A DNA stretch of 64,000 nt from Phorcus lineatus. Lineage: Eukaryota > Mollusca > Gastropoda > Trochida > Trochidae. The notes below the pieces were generated by a model, which saw nothing but the letters and a program-made list of their open reading frames with translations, was not told where the DNA came from and did no database searches. The translations under genes were made by a program, and so were the position numbers. Positions 23,279 through 37,900 of the stretch are shown here, in pieces. Each line of letters starts with the position of its first letter. Positions within the stretch are counted from its first letter, which is position 1. The DNA lies in assembly GCA_921293015.1 (NCBI GenBank), contig OV121086.1, positions 33,727,194 to 33,791,193 on the forward strand. The letters run 5' to 3'.

Positions 23279-26200
23279 CTAACTCTCTTGCTCACCCATT
23301 ATGACATCTGATGGTCGAACCAATTGTTTGTCTAGGTTCATCACAGAATTTCCAGATTTCGGTGTCCAGAGTTTGCGACTGGGGATGGTTGATCCAAAGG
23401 TCTTCCACACAGCATTAGCATAATCAAAGTCTCCATTCTGAGCTTTCTTAGGATTTTGTACCAGAGAAATGTCAGAGCCTCTGATCAAGGGTTTAGGCAG
23501 TGGAAGAAGAAATCCAAAGGTCTCATGCCAAACCTAAAGTAAACAACAAGTTATAAACATCATTTTTATTCAACATAAAGTAAATGTTAAGTACAGAGCC
23601 ATTTATATTAATTCCAAAAAGATTTTGACAATTAGAGAGTATATTAATATGTTTGATATTCATTTAAATGCCAGAATGATAATATTATACTTAAGCAAAG
23701 AAAATTGGAAATTTTCATCAGCATGGTACTGGATTACACAGCTCATTTTTATTTATTGGTAAATGTATACGAGTACCCAAATTTATGGATCAGTTTAAAT
23801 GATAAGTTCTCACCTGAACATCAGGGACAATGTATGACTTGCAAGTGAGATCAAAGCTGGTGTTAACGATGTGGCCTGTATTTTCTTTTACTCTGTCAAG
23901 AGCCTTCAGCAGAGGTCTGCTCCTGCAATCATGACATCATTTGATAAGTCTTTGAAAAGCTTTTAAAAGGGACATACATTAACAGCAAGATTTTCTGGTT
24001 TACCAACTCTTTATTGTGAAAACCTCAATCGGAACAATGAAGATGTTAGAATATACTTCAAAACCTGCTGTTTTTTACGAAGGAGTATGCATATCCTCAA
24101 ATTTTATCAAGATCATGTTGCTATTCTCATGATGTCATTGTTTAATTTTGATTGATATAATTCTTCTTTCTTTATTACACCTTTTTCTGTGATGTAGTTA
24201 TGTGTGACAATATGTATATGATTTTGAGTTACACAAAATGAAACAGATAATGGGAACACAAGCAGAAGAGACATAGACACGAGAAGAAAAAGAACACAAT
24301 GTAGGTTTTGAGAGGATTTGTGTGAAAGTACTTATTTGTAACGAGTTAATACCTAATAGTGTGAATTGTTACAATAAAATGACAGGGATACCACAGAATA
24401 AGTGACAGTGTTCAGCTGAGTAAGATAGCTGTACCTGTCACTGATGACAGAAGAGGAGTTCATGTCTGTTTTTACTACAAAGTCTCGCAGACTGGAGACC
24501 AGAGCCTCAATCTGACTTTGTTGGAGGTCACAAACTTCTTGACATGCAAGGTCAGAGGTCTGGAGGTGAAAGGGACAAATAAAGATAAACAAAATATAAA
24601 AAAAAGAGAAAGGAGAAAAATGTGAAACAAAATTGCAAGGAGGGGAGGATCAAAGGGTAACAGAAAAGGATGGAGTTTCCGAAAGAAAATAAAGAGATAC
24701 TGAATGAAATGATTATAGAAAGGGGGGGAGGGGGACATCATGAACAAATTTTACTGACCTGTTGAAGTCTGTTGAGCAAGTGCTGTTCCTCTTTCATCAG
24801 ATTGTCAAATTGAAGCTTGTGAAGCTGCTGCTCCTGAAATTGTCTCTGGAGTTTCTGTTCCAGGGAGCGAGTCTTCTCCTCAGCCTGTCTCTCTCTCCTG
24901 ATGTCTGCCTTCTCAAACTCCTTCTGGAGCTGCTTCTCAAGCTGCTGGACTCTGTCCTGGAGGTCAGCGCGACTTTCCAGTTTCTTTAATCCAATCTGTA
25001 CAAACAATTAATAAATAATGTTGGTTGAAGCTCACCTTTACAGTCAACAGGTCAGGATTAAATTGTAGCTTCCTTATATCAATTACAGATGTCACTCAAA
25101 CAAAGTTCTACACTACCAACCTCTTGAAAGTGATTCAGAGTTTTAACAGTCTCCATATGTTGTTTGGTCAGTGACTCAAGCTGATGACTCAGATTCTCAT
25201 GTTTTGAGGAAAGTTTTCGGGCAGTTGTCATTCTGGGGAAAAAGGTCAATTTTGATATCATAAACCAAATTTATCAATGAAGATTTTAATACTGATTCAA
25301 TGAATTTTAAAATCAAATTAATAGCTTACTTTTTGACTTTGTGTATAGTGAGTTGGTGAGACTGTGACAGGATATCATAGGCCTCCATTTCCGTGGATCT
25401 GATGAAAGACTCCAGGAACTGCTGCAAGTGAGAACTCTTCTCTGGAAAATAGATATAAAATTGCATCATTACCATGTAAGAATGAGTACCTATTCCTCAG
25501 TATAGCCCACTGGCTTTATTTACCTGTCATCAATAATTCAAAGCTAGCTTCTATTAATATTTTGCAAGCTAAATCATTACGACAATATAAGTATTAAACC
25601 ATGACCAACTGAAATGTTTTTGGTGAATATTCATTCATAATTGAACATGAACATATCAAACCCTTCCTTAAGGGGCATTTTAGAAGTTGGATTGATTAAG
25701 AAGAACGAATTCTTATGGATAGTCAACTTCTTTATTGCATGAATTGCGACGTTTCGGTGTAGATTCTAACACCGTTATCAAGCAAGTGATACATATGATT
25801 CGATGAAGGCAAATATATACATAAATGAGATGATGTTTTTACAATTAAATGGTTTGATGTACATATTGTTTTGATAAGGAGTGTTTACAGTGGAAAGTAG
25901 TTTATACAAGGTACAAGGTTGATGTACAGGATATGATAGGTTGAGTAAACAGATGATGATGGAAGCCTATATAAAGTAATGGATTACTGCTGATTGATGT
26001 TTATGAGATGATGATAAGCTGGCGGGATAAAGTATCCTTGATCTCTATTTAAAGAGGGATTAAGCCGTTTGATATTGATTGCTTCAAGTGTTTTTCTAAT
26101 CTTGTAATCTGGATGGTTGGCTTCTAGGATGCTGATGTTGTCCCAAAGGATGCGGTGGTCAGGGTGGGCTTGGTGTGGTCTGATATGGCGGATTTTGAAT

Positions 26201-27656
26201 CTTAAGATTCAAGATTCAAAATCCGCCATATCAGACAACATCCAACCTATCATATCCTGTACATCAACCTTGTTCCTTGTATAAACTACTTTCCACTGTA
26301 AACACTCCTTATCAAAACAATATGTACATCAAACCATTTAATTGTAAAAACATCATCTCATTTATGTATAAATTTGCCTTCATCGAATCATATGTATCAC
26401 TTGCTTGATAACGGTGTTAGTATCTACACCGAAACGTCGCAATTCATGCAATAAAGAAGTTGATTATCCATAAGAATTCGTTCTTCTTCATATCAAACCC
26501 TTTAGTGTACAATATCTTGTTTGATAGATAATAAACAAATCAGTCATTTATCAACAGAATATTAGTTTTGATGATTTTGGCCTTGTGTTAATTTGAGACC
26601 CATCCATCATTTCAGAACCGGCCTTAATTTGAGGAAAAAATCATTTGTCTATAAAGTGCAGAAAGAGTATAATAACATATTTCATTCTATAGCATTTCAC
26701 CACCTAGGTTTTGTGTAGCATTAATATCTCCAGAAGTAGCTAGAGATATTAGTTATTTCTCATGATAAGTATTCTTTTTGATGTGAACAACTGATTCCTG
26801 ACATTATTCATAAGTACGCACCATACTTCCTGAGTCTAGCAATCTTCTTCCTGACATCTTGAGACCAATGAAGCAGGTTTTCACCAAAATGTTGATTGAT
26901 CTCAACACGCGTCTTCATGAAGTCATGCCAGAAACGTGAAGGGTTCAATCTGCACACACAGAAATAATACTTTATTGTACATAAATGGTAACAAAAGATG
27001 TATGTAAAACACATCTGTAGTCTGTTTCATCTCAAAAGTATTCCAATTCTAATAGTAATGCATCATTTTATCTTATTTTTATGTGGTTCAATACTAGAGA
27101 AATCTTATGATTTAAAACAATAATTGAAATAGATGATGGTCATCTATTTAAGTTGATTTTGAGTCGATATCGCAAGTTTATTAGATTTTTCATGCCTGTT
27201 AATTTGCTGTGTGATAATAGGGAAGAAATAATTATATTTATTTAGGAATTTCCTGTATTTTCAAAGAATTCTCGGATTCGTTTTTGAAAGACCAAAACTT
27301 AAACTTAACACTTGGTTTTTGTCAAAGTAATTGCCATTGTCGACTTGAAAATTGAGTCAATACATTCTATGTTACTGATAAAAATATTTGTGGCGAAAAA
27401 GATTTCAACACGTTTTAAATATTATGTAAAAAGGTTACCGTCGGCTTTACATTCAACAACATAGACAAGAACACTGTTGTCAAAGATGACTCTTCGTAAC
27501 AAAATAGATTCCTATCGTCAAACAGATTGGAACGCTTGAACGATTTTTTTTCGATCGTTTTATGAAAGATTCGGACTTGTTCTCGACATAAAATTCAACC
27601 TACAGATCACTGGAGTCGAATAAATGTTGAAAATCAGCAAGTTGTATGGAGTTCAT
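23279..27656 (-). CDS. Coiled-coil, F-BAR-like protein (376 aa)
   Basis: Nine coding exons on the minus strand: 27656-27604, 26949-26822, 25441-25330, 25232-25121, 24995-24759, 24559-24435, 23922-23814 and 23533-23279, with GT/AG borders. I count eight intervals here. The phases join without a break into 376 residues. The N-terminal part (FWHDFMKTRVEINQHFGENL, then LHWSQDVRKKI) and the next exon (FLESFIRSTEMEAYD) resemble the first helices of an F-BAR (FCH) membrane-binding domain. Residues ~100-215 are a long heptad-rich coiled coil (many Gln/Glu/Lys/Arg). The C-terminus is not recognisable and has no SH3 domain. The F-BAR call is by pattern only; a plain cytoskeletal or ciliary coiled-coil protein is the alternative. 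The gene is head to head with PPT2, about 1.3-1.5 kb apart. Its last five coding exons are duplicated downstream. Confidence 0.8.
25666..26488 (-). mobile_element. Penelope-like retroelement, 5'-truncated, with inverted pseudo-LTR
   Basis: Flanked by a 14-bp target duplication, CATATCAAACCCTT, at 25652-25665 and 26489-26502. On the minus strand, about 26190 to 25984 encodes the C-terminal end of a GIY-YIG endonuclease-type ORF (INIKRLNPSLNRDQGYFIPP), a signature of Penelope-like elements. The 3' region (25699-25945) reappears inverted at about 26245-26488, giving ~245-bp arms. A short inner palindrome lies at the junction near 26176-26235. An inverted pseudo-LTR at the 5' side is a known feature of this family. 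It is a fossil fragment in an intron of the coiled-coil gene. The arms are only slightly diverged and the target duplication is perfect, so it is probably young. Confidence 0.88.
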
Positions 27657-29028
27657 GTCTGTAACTGCAACACGAAAGGTTTTTCTTTGAGAAATATCAG
27701 AGATTACGTTTTCGTTGCCAAACGAGTTGGTTGCCAAGCGGAAATAACTTAGACAGAAGCGATACGTCATTTATATTATGACGTCGTTCTCTTGCTGATT
27801 CGGTCTTTTTCGGATTACATTCGCAGATCATCGGAAATGAGGAGAGAAAATCTTGGATGATCTCAAAACATTAAATTCATAGTGTTTCGATTGTTACGTT
27901 ATTTTTGTTTTGTTTTTAAAAATAGGTTATGCGGCTTGTGGACTTAACGGTCATAGGGCAACCATATTAATTATAAATTACAAGTCAATGATACACATTT
28001 ACCAAAGAAGACATTTAGGTCCACATGATCTTGTATTTTCTAAGGTTTTCGTTCCTCTGAACGATACCATTGAAGCAGTTTCCTTTTTCAGATAAATCTA
28101 TAGTTGAAGTTTGTACACACTATCTTTTATCTATTTCTAGGCATTAATTGTATTCGTAAGGAGAAGATTGTCATTAATGCTTGGTCCCTATGGCCCTCGG
28201 AGCCAAGGAGACACCATGCAAGTCTACAATATATCCCATTGGCTAAGGTTTCTGTAAAACATATTCCAGCTTCCTCGGACTTTTTTTCTTGAAAAGATGG
28301 TTAATTTAAGTTTTGAGGTCGTGAAAAAATTAAACCGGACAGTGTTGTGTTTTAATGTCAAAAGTGATGATTAATTTGTCCATAACATTAAGTAATTTCA
28401 CACATTTAACTCTAACAATCTTTGCAGTTCGTAGAAGTGCCGAGAAGTAAAAAAATGTTCCTTTAAAAAGCTCTAACATGTGATCAACAGCGTTAAACAT
28501 TATTCACGTAATTTTATCTTATCGTATTATACTAATATATGATTCATTTTGAAAGAGGAACTGTAATGGACAGTGCACAATCGTTAGTACGGTAAAAAAA
28601 AGCAAGATTTCCACAACAATGGCTTCTTCCTTAACCAGTATTGTGTTGTGTTTTATTTATCTACATACAACAGGATATAGACTTTTCCAAGTAAAACAAA
28701 CTTGAACATATTTTTCATTTGTAGGATGATAAAATAAGTAATTAGAAAAATGGTTAAGAAGATAAAAATCAAGGATATGTGTGTTATCAGCACTCATACA
28801 TTGTGGATGAACAATTGATTTTAGACGGAATACGTACTTACTCAAACAAGGAAGTGAGTCTTTCAAGGGAATATAAAGAGCTTCGGGGACCTAGTCAGCA
28901 TATTACCAAACATTTCTGTTTTGTTGATTGAGATGAAGACAGAGCAAGACAGTCGCCACTTTGAGTTTTAAAGCTGTCAGTTTGCTGAAACTCGAGGATC
29001 AGAGATTGTTGCAGAGAAACTGTACCAG
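27657..29028. promoter_or_regulatory. Bidirectional intergenic region between coiled-coil gene and PPT2
   Basis: The ~1.4 kb between the two divergent starts holds no convincing exon. Near the coiled-coil gene start there are two GTTGCC half-sites (about 27715-27738) and a TGACGTC core at 27779-27785. These could be transcription-factor sites (RFX-type half-site, CRE-type), which is only inference. No TATA box was identified with confidence. Confidence 0.4.
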
Positions 29029-29115
29029 TTGGGACAATTGCCTCTTCGAGTCGCGTACATAGTCAACTTACAATATCTTCAGCTTGACCAGCTCACAGCA
29101 GCCCACCCTCAAAAG

Positions 29116-31906
29116 ATGTATCTTCGAGTTGTTGGCCTGTTCATCTGTCATCAATTCTTGACAGTGTTCTCGTACAAACACGTTGTCTTCATGCATGGGC
29201 TCAATTCTGGCCCTTGGGTTTTTGATTTTTTTGTTAAACAGCTGAAAAAGGTAGGTAACTTATGTTAAAAACGCCTTGAAAGAAATAACATTACTCTACT
29301 CGATAATCTGACTTCAACGAAGTGCAATATTATTGACTATGACACATGATTTACATTATTTGAGAGTATCACAGTGACGTCTTTGTTGGATTTGGTAAGA
29401 TGACGAATGACAATATCAGTGACCGTGTTATTAGGAACAAAAGTTTCAAGGTAAGGGATTCATCAGATATACGAATTTATCTCTAAACGGTCTAACGACA
29501 TCCCGATTTGGCGCATGATGTGTTACCAGTTTAGAGCAGAGAAAAAAACCCAAGCAGGCATTAGCGGACAAATCACATCATTCCGTATTAAAAAAGGATT
29601 TCGGTGATTATGTAGAATGGATGTTTCACAGAAGTTACTTCCACCTAGCTTACATTGCTTACTAAACCGAAATTTATTACACTCTTTAAATTTTAATAAC
29701 TGCCGCATAAGGGGAACGTGAACAGCATTAAATACAATATAATACAATGCAGTACAAAAGGTATACACATTTGGTTCATTGAATAGAGTTGTATTTAAAG
29801 CTCATTTTAAAAAAGATTGACCAAGTTTCCTAGCTTATCGGTATTTATTAAGGGGTATTAAGGGGTATACATGTTGTACATATCTGATCTATCATGTCAA
29901 TGTTTGTGAATGTTTTTTCTCTTTCTTGTTCTAAGTTCGAACATGAACAAATATTCATCATCAATTTAAATTTAGATGTTTCTAATTTCTTAGGAGTGGC
30001 GTCTTTACCACTTCAGTACCTATGACCTTGACCTTTCACCTATTTGCCTCCAGGACCACCCAGGAACAACGACGACCCAGATAGACTTGTTTAATGCCGC
30101 GTACAGTCTGGAACCCTTGTGGCACCAGGTTTACACTATACAGATTCAGTTCGAAAAGATCATGCAGCAACACCCAGATGGCATCCATCTTGTATGCTTC
30201 TCTCAGGGTGAGGAATGGGATATCCTTTACAGTCATATTGTTTAATCAGGTCATCAAACAGTCGCGCTTTTAGGAAAGGTTACAATACTCGATAACAAAT
30301 TACAATCGCACCGGTATGTATACCATATTTCCTCTGATAAGTGACGGACCCCTTAGTTAAAATCACTTCCGTTTTAATTTTTGTTTTTAAAGAAATAACC
30401 GTCGGGCCTCTAAGAAACTTTAGGGGGGGGGGGGGGGGGGGGGTCATGCGGTAATACCGTTCGATATTTCATAATAGATCTTATCAAAAATGTTCAATTA
30501 GGTATGACTCTGTGTACAGAGATAGATTCATTTCCGGGAAAACTCAAAATAACTAGTTGCTATTAGCGCATGAAACTCCGCATATGCATTAGCCACTACT
30601 GAAGTGGTGTTTAATGCTATTTTCAGATTGATGAACTGGTTGCGATACAATACGTATCCCGAGTCTCTACAGTTTATGAAAGAAATATAGATAGGACATA
30701 GAACAGTATTGTTATTTCTTAGAATTGTCATAGACATTACACGAAGGAAAATCACAAAATTCAAGTGACTGTGAAATTACATATAAAATATCAGAAATAT
30801 CATATAATTTCTCTATCTGTTTCTATTGTAATCACTGTTATCTCTGAAATAGAAGAAAAACATTTTTATAGCTTTTATAGTTATTTGTTTGAAACAAATT
30901 ATGTTAACAGTATCGGGATATATTGTCTCTTATGGCGATACATCGACCGATGTATTGTGGACCCTCACGATATAAATATCCTGATATATTGTCTGAACAT
31001 GTTTTGTTTCGATAATGATTGGCACAAATCGATTCGAACAGTTTGAAGTATAGCCTGTTTTCAGGTGGACTAATCTGCAGAGGTCTTTTGGGTATTCTTC
31101 AACACAATGTGGATACGTTCATATCCCTAAGTTGCCCTCTCGCCGGCCAGTACGGAGGTGAGATGCCCATAGTTTACTCAGTCTCATTAAAATCGACCGA
31201 CTTCCGAGGAATAAAAGATTCGAAACAATTGACTCGAACGGGATTGAACGTACTCTATCAGGGCATGTCTTCTCCACAACGGTCTGAAAGCGCCCTACTT
31301 GCTCGCATGTGCTGACACAAGTTTAGCGCAGACAAAACCTATAGTCATTTAATAGCGGACCTATCACATCATCGCGTTTAAAATAACGATAGCAGCGATC
31401 AAGGATAACGAATAGTAAACAGGAGTTACTTGCCCCTTGATACTGATCTCGAAGGCTTTTGACGGAGTCATTATTGGCTAGTTGAGATTGCGTCAGAACG
31501 TGCGAGTAGACCGTTGTGCAGAGGTCAACTCCTGATAGAGTACTTTCGAATTCCTTTCGAGTCAATATTTAATAACGTCTATTCCTCGGAACACGGTCGA
31601 TTTTAATCAGCCTGATAGTTAACTCGTAAATCAATCTCAATGAAATTAGATCGAACCTATCACTCGTTCTTCGCCGCGTGTCTGATCTGCACATACGGGT
31701 CGTGATAGTTACCTTTGCATTCCAGCCAATCGAAGCAACACTGGCAAATCTGTATGGATAATGTATTTATAACTTTGCGTAAAACATCAAAATGCCTATC
31801 AATGGTTCATCAATTACTAAATTAAATGTATACCTTTCTGTTGATAAATACTTGAGATTTGAACAAGCTTGCCATTTTTGAAAAAAAATGGAATTAATAA
31901 CTTATC

Positions 31907-31945
<39 letters not shown>

Positions 31946-34900
31946 TACAATCATTACCATTTTGGGCTTTATACATGAACCTTTTTGGCTCATCTGCCTT
32001 TTTGGCTCACATTTGAGGAGCCAAAATAACATCGGGCTATTCAAATAAATCAAACACTTCTGAACATCTTATTATTAGCTAATATACTTTTTTGGTATTG
32101 TTAGAGGTATATGGAATTGAAAATGAAAATTGTTGACAAATATTTTTTGGTAAAAATTATGAAAATATTTTCATGTATAATCTCGGTTTACCTTTTTGGC
32201 ACACGATATTTGATCAGCTAAATCTCGAGACTGAATGTATATAATGACATCCAAACTTTTAGCATATAATAGGCTCATTTACGTGATAAAATAAATGCAA
32301 AAACATATCGTTTATATATTCAAATAAGTTTTTCCATTTTATACATCCAGCCGCACAGTCAGAGTTGGTCGCAGACCATTCTTGTCATTTGGCTCCAGTC
32401 GCAGCGCAGCGTAACAATTTCGGAGAACCATATATGATGCTAATAGTAATAATTAAGTCGATATATTAGATCTAATGCATATCATTCTAGTACATGCTAC
32501 TAATTTGAATGCATAAGGAGTATTTTTTTCTTTTGGTATTTTCATCTATAAACAAAATACTGAAAAGTTTATCGTAAACACGATTTGAGCGCGCCGGAAG
32601 TGAACATCGCAAGCATTCCATTTCAAGTGGCTGCCCGACTTTCATTTCGTTGCTGTTTCATGTATTCACAGTGAGTATACCAATTAATGTTTTCAAATTT
32701 GAATATCTTAGTAATAAAAAAGATAGTAGCACTGATTTGACTCTGTCGTAAATCAGTCTTATCACCGTTTTGGCCTTGTTTGTGTCACTTCGGCACATTT
32801 GTATCGTAGTGTTACCTGTTTCCGTGGTATTAAATCTTGAGTATTTAGTCTTGACTAAACATAATCTGGTTGCAGAGAGAAACTAAATGATGACATGGCA
32901 ACTGTTGGAACTTTACCTGGCTGTTTATTTACATTTTAATGAAACATTGGCAACTTGCTCAAAGCTACCGAGTCGAGTTTTCGATCATGTTGTCCTTTGC
33001 TGTCTTTTCTGACAAAGTGGACGGAAATTTTCTACTAACCTTGAATCTAACATTCTATATAGTTTATCATGTCTTGGTAAGTATTTATGACATTCTTTGA
33101 CCAAATTATTCCTAAATTGCCGGTTGTTTTTACAATGTGGCCCCAAGACGGATTCGAATGGCAGTAAAATCTCAACTAGAAATTATCATTGACTGTAACA
33201 GATGCCTCTGATTACAAACTAATTTTGATGGAAAATAAACATCAGCAAGTAAGTTTATTGACTAGTTTCTATCTAAAAAATACGATCAAAATCAATCATG
33301 AATAATTAAAAAGGAACATCAAAATTTTATAGAAAATGTTAAGGTCTGTCTGATACTGAATCAGCCAATTGAAAGACCTGTTAGGTAGCGCATGGCATTC
33401 CGTGACACATTGTGTCAGAGGGAACATGTCAAACTGAAACTGTTGTTTTGATCGTTTAAAAGTTAGGTAAATTTGAAGTCTGCTGCAAACAATTTGATCT
33501 GGTAAGCTTTTCAAAACAAATTTTTATTACCCGCAACCAAATTTTTATTAGCCAAGACATGAAAAATGATGAATATTTGAAAAAAAATAATGTGGTAGCA
33601 GTTGCCTGTAAGGGACTGCAACCAAACTTGAAAATCACTTGAATTCATGATGATTTTCCTTTTTGCAACCGAACGCCAGGATGCCTAATAATACAATATT
33701 TTACAGTCACTTATTTCAGCTTTTAGTATTTTCAAGGACTAGGTAGCATTTTATAGACATTTTAGATACCTCGTCATTCGGACCCCTAAATTACTCTAAG
33801 GCCAAATTTATAGTGAAAAATAGCTTTTAATTTAACATTAACACATTTTGAAAGTATTTACTTAGTCATATTATTATTTTATTTTCACAAATATTGAACA
33901 TAAAATGTCATATTTCTGGTCAAGTTAAAAAAGTCATTCTTCTGTTCAGTGTAAATTTGGCATAGGAAACCTTTTAGTCACCAAATGTCATGTATTTAAT
34001 GCTGCTAAAGATTTAATGTGAGCAATCCAAGCAATGTTTAACTGTTCGATTAATAACTTGCTTTCTTTGCAAAAGAAAATTCTACTAATAACCAAAATAT
34101 ATATAAGAAATAAGCTTTCTATGATTTCACTTATTCATCAATAGAACAGATTACATCCCAATATTAAGTGTTTCAGGATAAGATCAATATAGCTTTACAG
34201 GAAAATATTATTTGAAAAAACTTTATTGCGATTTTACTTTTAGAATCAAACATAAGTTTTCTCCAAAAATAGTAATACATGAAAAGCATAAAATTTCATT
34301 TAATTTTCATCACTGAAGAGAATTATTAAATAGAATTTGATGGATGAAAAAATGACCATTTCCTGCTTGGGTCCATGTAAAACAACCTATAGCTACAGTT
34401 GCCTAGCCAAAATAGGCTAATAGATAACCTGAAATTCTGAAATTTCTGGGTAAGTACCTATTATATATTAACATAGATATGCTCATTTAAACTTTCGGGT
34501 TGATTACTCTAAAAATAGCCTTGACGTCACCCGTGCGAACACACTTTTGGCCACCGACTGTAGTTATTACATTGGAGAAGTGTTTGTTGGTTTTTTGGAT
34601 GAGGGGAGATGAAAGAAGTTTTATGATGGTTGGTATGAGTACCATGAGATATCTTGTTCTGATTCTAGTTATGAAACATTGCAGGAATTAACTGGCCGCT
34701 GACTTACATTGACCTCGGTCAAAAAAGCCATGGGGGAAAATGTTAGTGTTGGCTGTATGAATGTGAAACTATTATTCTCCAGGTAAGTCAAAGTATATCT
34801 AATGTAATGATTTTATTCTATATGATTGGCTAATGGCATTGATTCTAGTGTTCAATTATCAATAAACCTTTTGCTATCCTTTGAGATTATGCTGTATTTG

Positions 34901-37900
34901 CTTTTTAACCAGAACAAAAAGCCTAATAGATCTGAAGGGATGTAAACAGACTTCTTAGATAAAGCTATTGTACAAATGTAGAATGAAAGCCTTTAAAATC
35001 TATTTAATATTTTGCTGCAGAAAGTGGAGGCCTGGAAAGTGTTAATGTTGTGTGGATGTCACTTATCCAATAAAGGTAATCAATTTTATGATATGGGACT
35101 ATGCGGCCACTTATAATGGCCAGTGTGTCACCTCCTTATATATATTTATTTACCTTCAGAGCAAAAAGCAGGAAGTGCTTCATAGGACTATTAATTGTAT
35201 ATTTGTTGGCCCTGAGGCTCACAATGAGGGCTACAACAACCACAGGAACTTTACCTCTGAACTGTGGACTTGATTACAAATATGGCAGTTAAACTTCTGT
35301 TGGCAGATATTTTTTATTTAGATGCTTTATAGTAAATATTATACAGTCTGTATATCTAAAGAGAAAGTGATTTAATTTTCTGCTCATTGGGCTAATAAGG
35401 CTTAACGAGCTTATTGTTTTGAATCCTTTGAACTTGAAGCAAGGCAATCTAAAAATTTTCTAGGTTTATTAAATTTGCACCTGGCTCCTTGAAATTGATT
35501 TTTTGGGTCTTTTATACCAAAATTTATTTAGAAGGTGAAGTTTTCAGAATGACATAATCTTTTTATTGATACTTTTTAAAATTATTGTCTTCAGCATGTA
35601 TTTTTATATGTAAAATATACAAATGTGCAGTATTATTATTATTTGTTTATTATTTGTCTGGCCTCTAAAGCCAGGTGGTTTTAGGGCATTGCCAATATTC
35701 TGGGGTCTTTTTGGCATTGTCTGTCAAACTTTTCACAATTTTTGTGCAACTATTTTCACGGGATCATATTAAGAAACCAACTGGTATATGAAGCTCACAT
35801 TTTTAGACAAAGTTTGTAAATTGGTCTTGATTGTCCCTCAAATAGACGGGAAGATTGTTCATCCTTGAACCTTTATTTCATTTCTCTCCAAGTAATGCTT
35901 GGAGACACAATTCACCGACATCTTCATATCAACATTAAAATATATAAAAATCCAAAAAATATCAAAATCCAGCGTTGCTGCTCATACAGGCTTTTTTTTC
36001 CCTCAATCACTTGATATCACCCTTCATTATATTTTTCAACATCAGCTTCTTATGGAGTATGCATCATTTGCACCTTTATGCACCAGGTCCAAGTTTCATG
36101 CACATTTTTGCGATGTACCGATTCAAAGCTGGATGAATTGGGACACATTGTCACATGATTTTGAAAAATTATTCTGCTATTGCTGTATTCCCAACTAGGT
36201 GTTTGCATGTTTTCATATGCCCACCAACAGTCATTTACCAATAGATTTGTTTAAGTGCTTTTGGTTGTGTACTGCACACCAGAGGTGGTGACAATACTGA
36301 ATCAGTGTGCGCACATATTTGACTCCAATTCACCCACATTAAGTATTTTCTATTAAACTTTCATTCTGCTTTTTTTCAGGTCAATGGTGGATAAGTGAAC
36401 TGAAGATCTTATGAAACCTGAACGAGTTGCTTGTCCCCATGGATGATAACCTAACGCTGTGCAGAGTAATTTGGGGTCTATTCCAGGCCACAGGTCATCA
36501 GGATGTCTTTATCAGGCTGAAAGCATGAGATCTTAAACGATCAAGCAGGGTAAGTTTTATCAACCGAATTTTAGATACTATTCTAATGAGATTGGGGATT
36601 TCATCTTTATAAGTAAGGCTTTGTATGGTTGATGAAATCTGATTGATGTGCCCTCACTACTCAAGAAACAATAATGGCAGATTTCTGTCTAGAGACTAAT
36701 TATGTTACATGTAATTGTTGAGGAAAGATTTTCAGATGACAAATAATATTTAAACCTTATATCTTCTGTAATCTAATACATCAACATCTGTTGGTTATGA
36801 TTAAAATATCATCTGCAACCCTTGGATACTTGTATTGTTTTAGCTCATCTTGCCTGATAGGCCAAATGGGCTTTTGAAATGTCATGGCATCCAGTGTCCA
36901 GCATCTGTGAGATTTTCATCTACTCCTACAGAACCATTGGCTCAGGAAACCTGAGATCTTGGCTACAGACCATGATTAATGAGGTTTCTACTTTACAGAT
37001 TTGGTGATCCTGTGACATCTAATAAGTGCCACTAGGGTCATGCCTTAAAACCTATTTTCATCTTTTTCTCTGGAAGCAAGAGGCCTGAAACTTTGTTTAT
37101 AGACTCCTTAGCTGATAGGATTCTAATTTATCAATTTGGTGACCCTGTGACCCTTTATTTAGGCCACAGGGACCCTGCCCCAAATGCCTATTTTCATCTT
37201 CTCCAGAAGCAAGAGACCTTTTTAGCTGAAAACAGAGATTCAACAGCATATCTAACCATCATTAGCTTTTTCAACTTACAAGTTACTTTTGCACGTAATG
37301 CATTGAACAAATAATGTTCAGTCTATGTCATACGTGACGCGGTATAGTTTGTAAATTACATATTTTATGTCCTTGCATAAAATCTTGTTCACATTGTCCA
37401 ATTCAGGTCTGTAAGGATCAGAATATGTAAATGACTGTTGGTATGGTAGTTTGAAAATAGTTTTCAGATGTTTCAGCTATTTTAATGTATTTAGTGATTA
37501 CTTTCAACTCCAGTTAATGTTTCAAATGGTTGTAACAAATGGTTGTAACATGGTATATAAGTAAAGACAGCTTCAGAATATATTGACAAATTTTGATATT
37601 TCAATTTCTTACGCAAAAGTGTGAGTGATTAATGATATGTTGAAAATTAAAATTCATTATCATTATCAGTTTATATCACAACATTTTCAGCTTACTCAGT
37701 CTGTTTGTAACTATTGATGTTAAGTTACTTACTGTTTCAAACTTAAAAGTTTTATATTATTTTCATAGTTACGCGATTTTGTCAAGGACGAGCAGCAGGA
37801 CTCGACCTCTAGTGACTGCTTGCAGGCCTGGCCTTCCTTTCACCCTTTCAAAGTGACATTGCAGGTTTGGGAGAAAAGTCTACTGTTATTTTCATTGTTA

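Noticed and set aside
29029-29115. Upstream in-frame ATG of PPT2
   Set aside because: It would add 29 residues before a good signal peptide; ATG 29116 places the signal at the N-terminus.
34490-34782. In-frame TGA codons read as selenocysteine
   Set aside because: No SECIS-like element recognised, and neighbouring segments are also not intact; decay is simpler.
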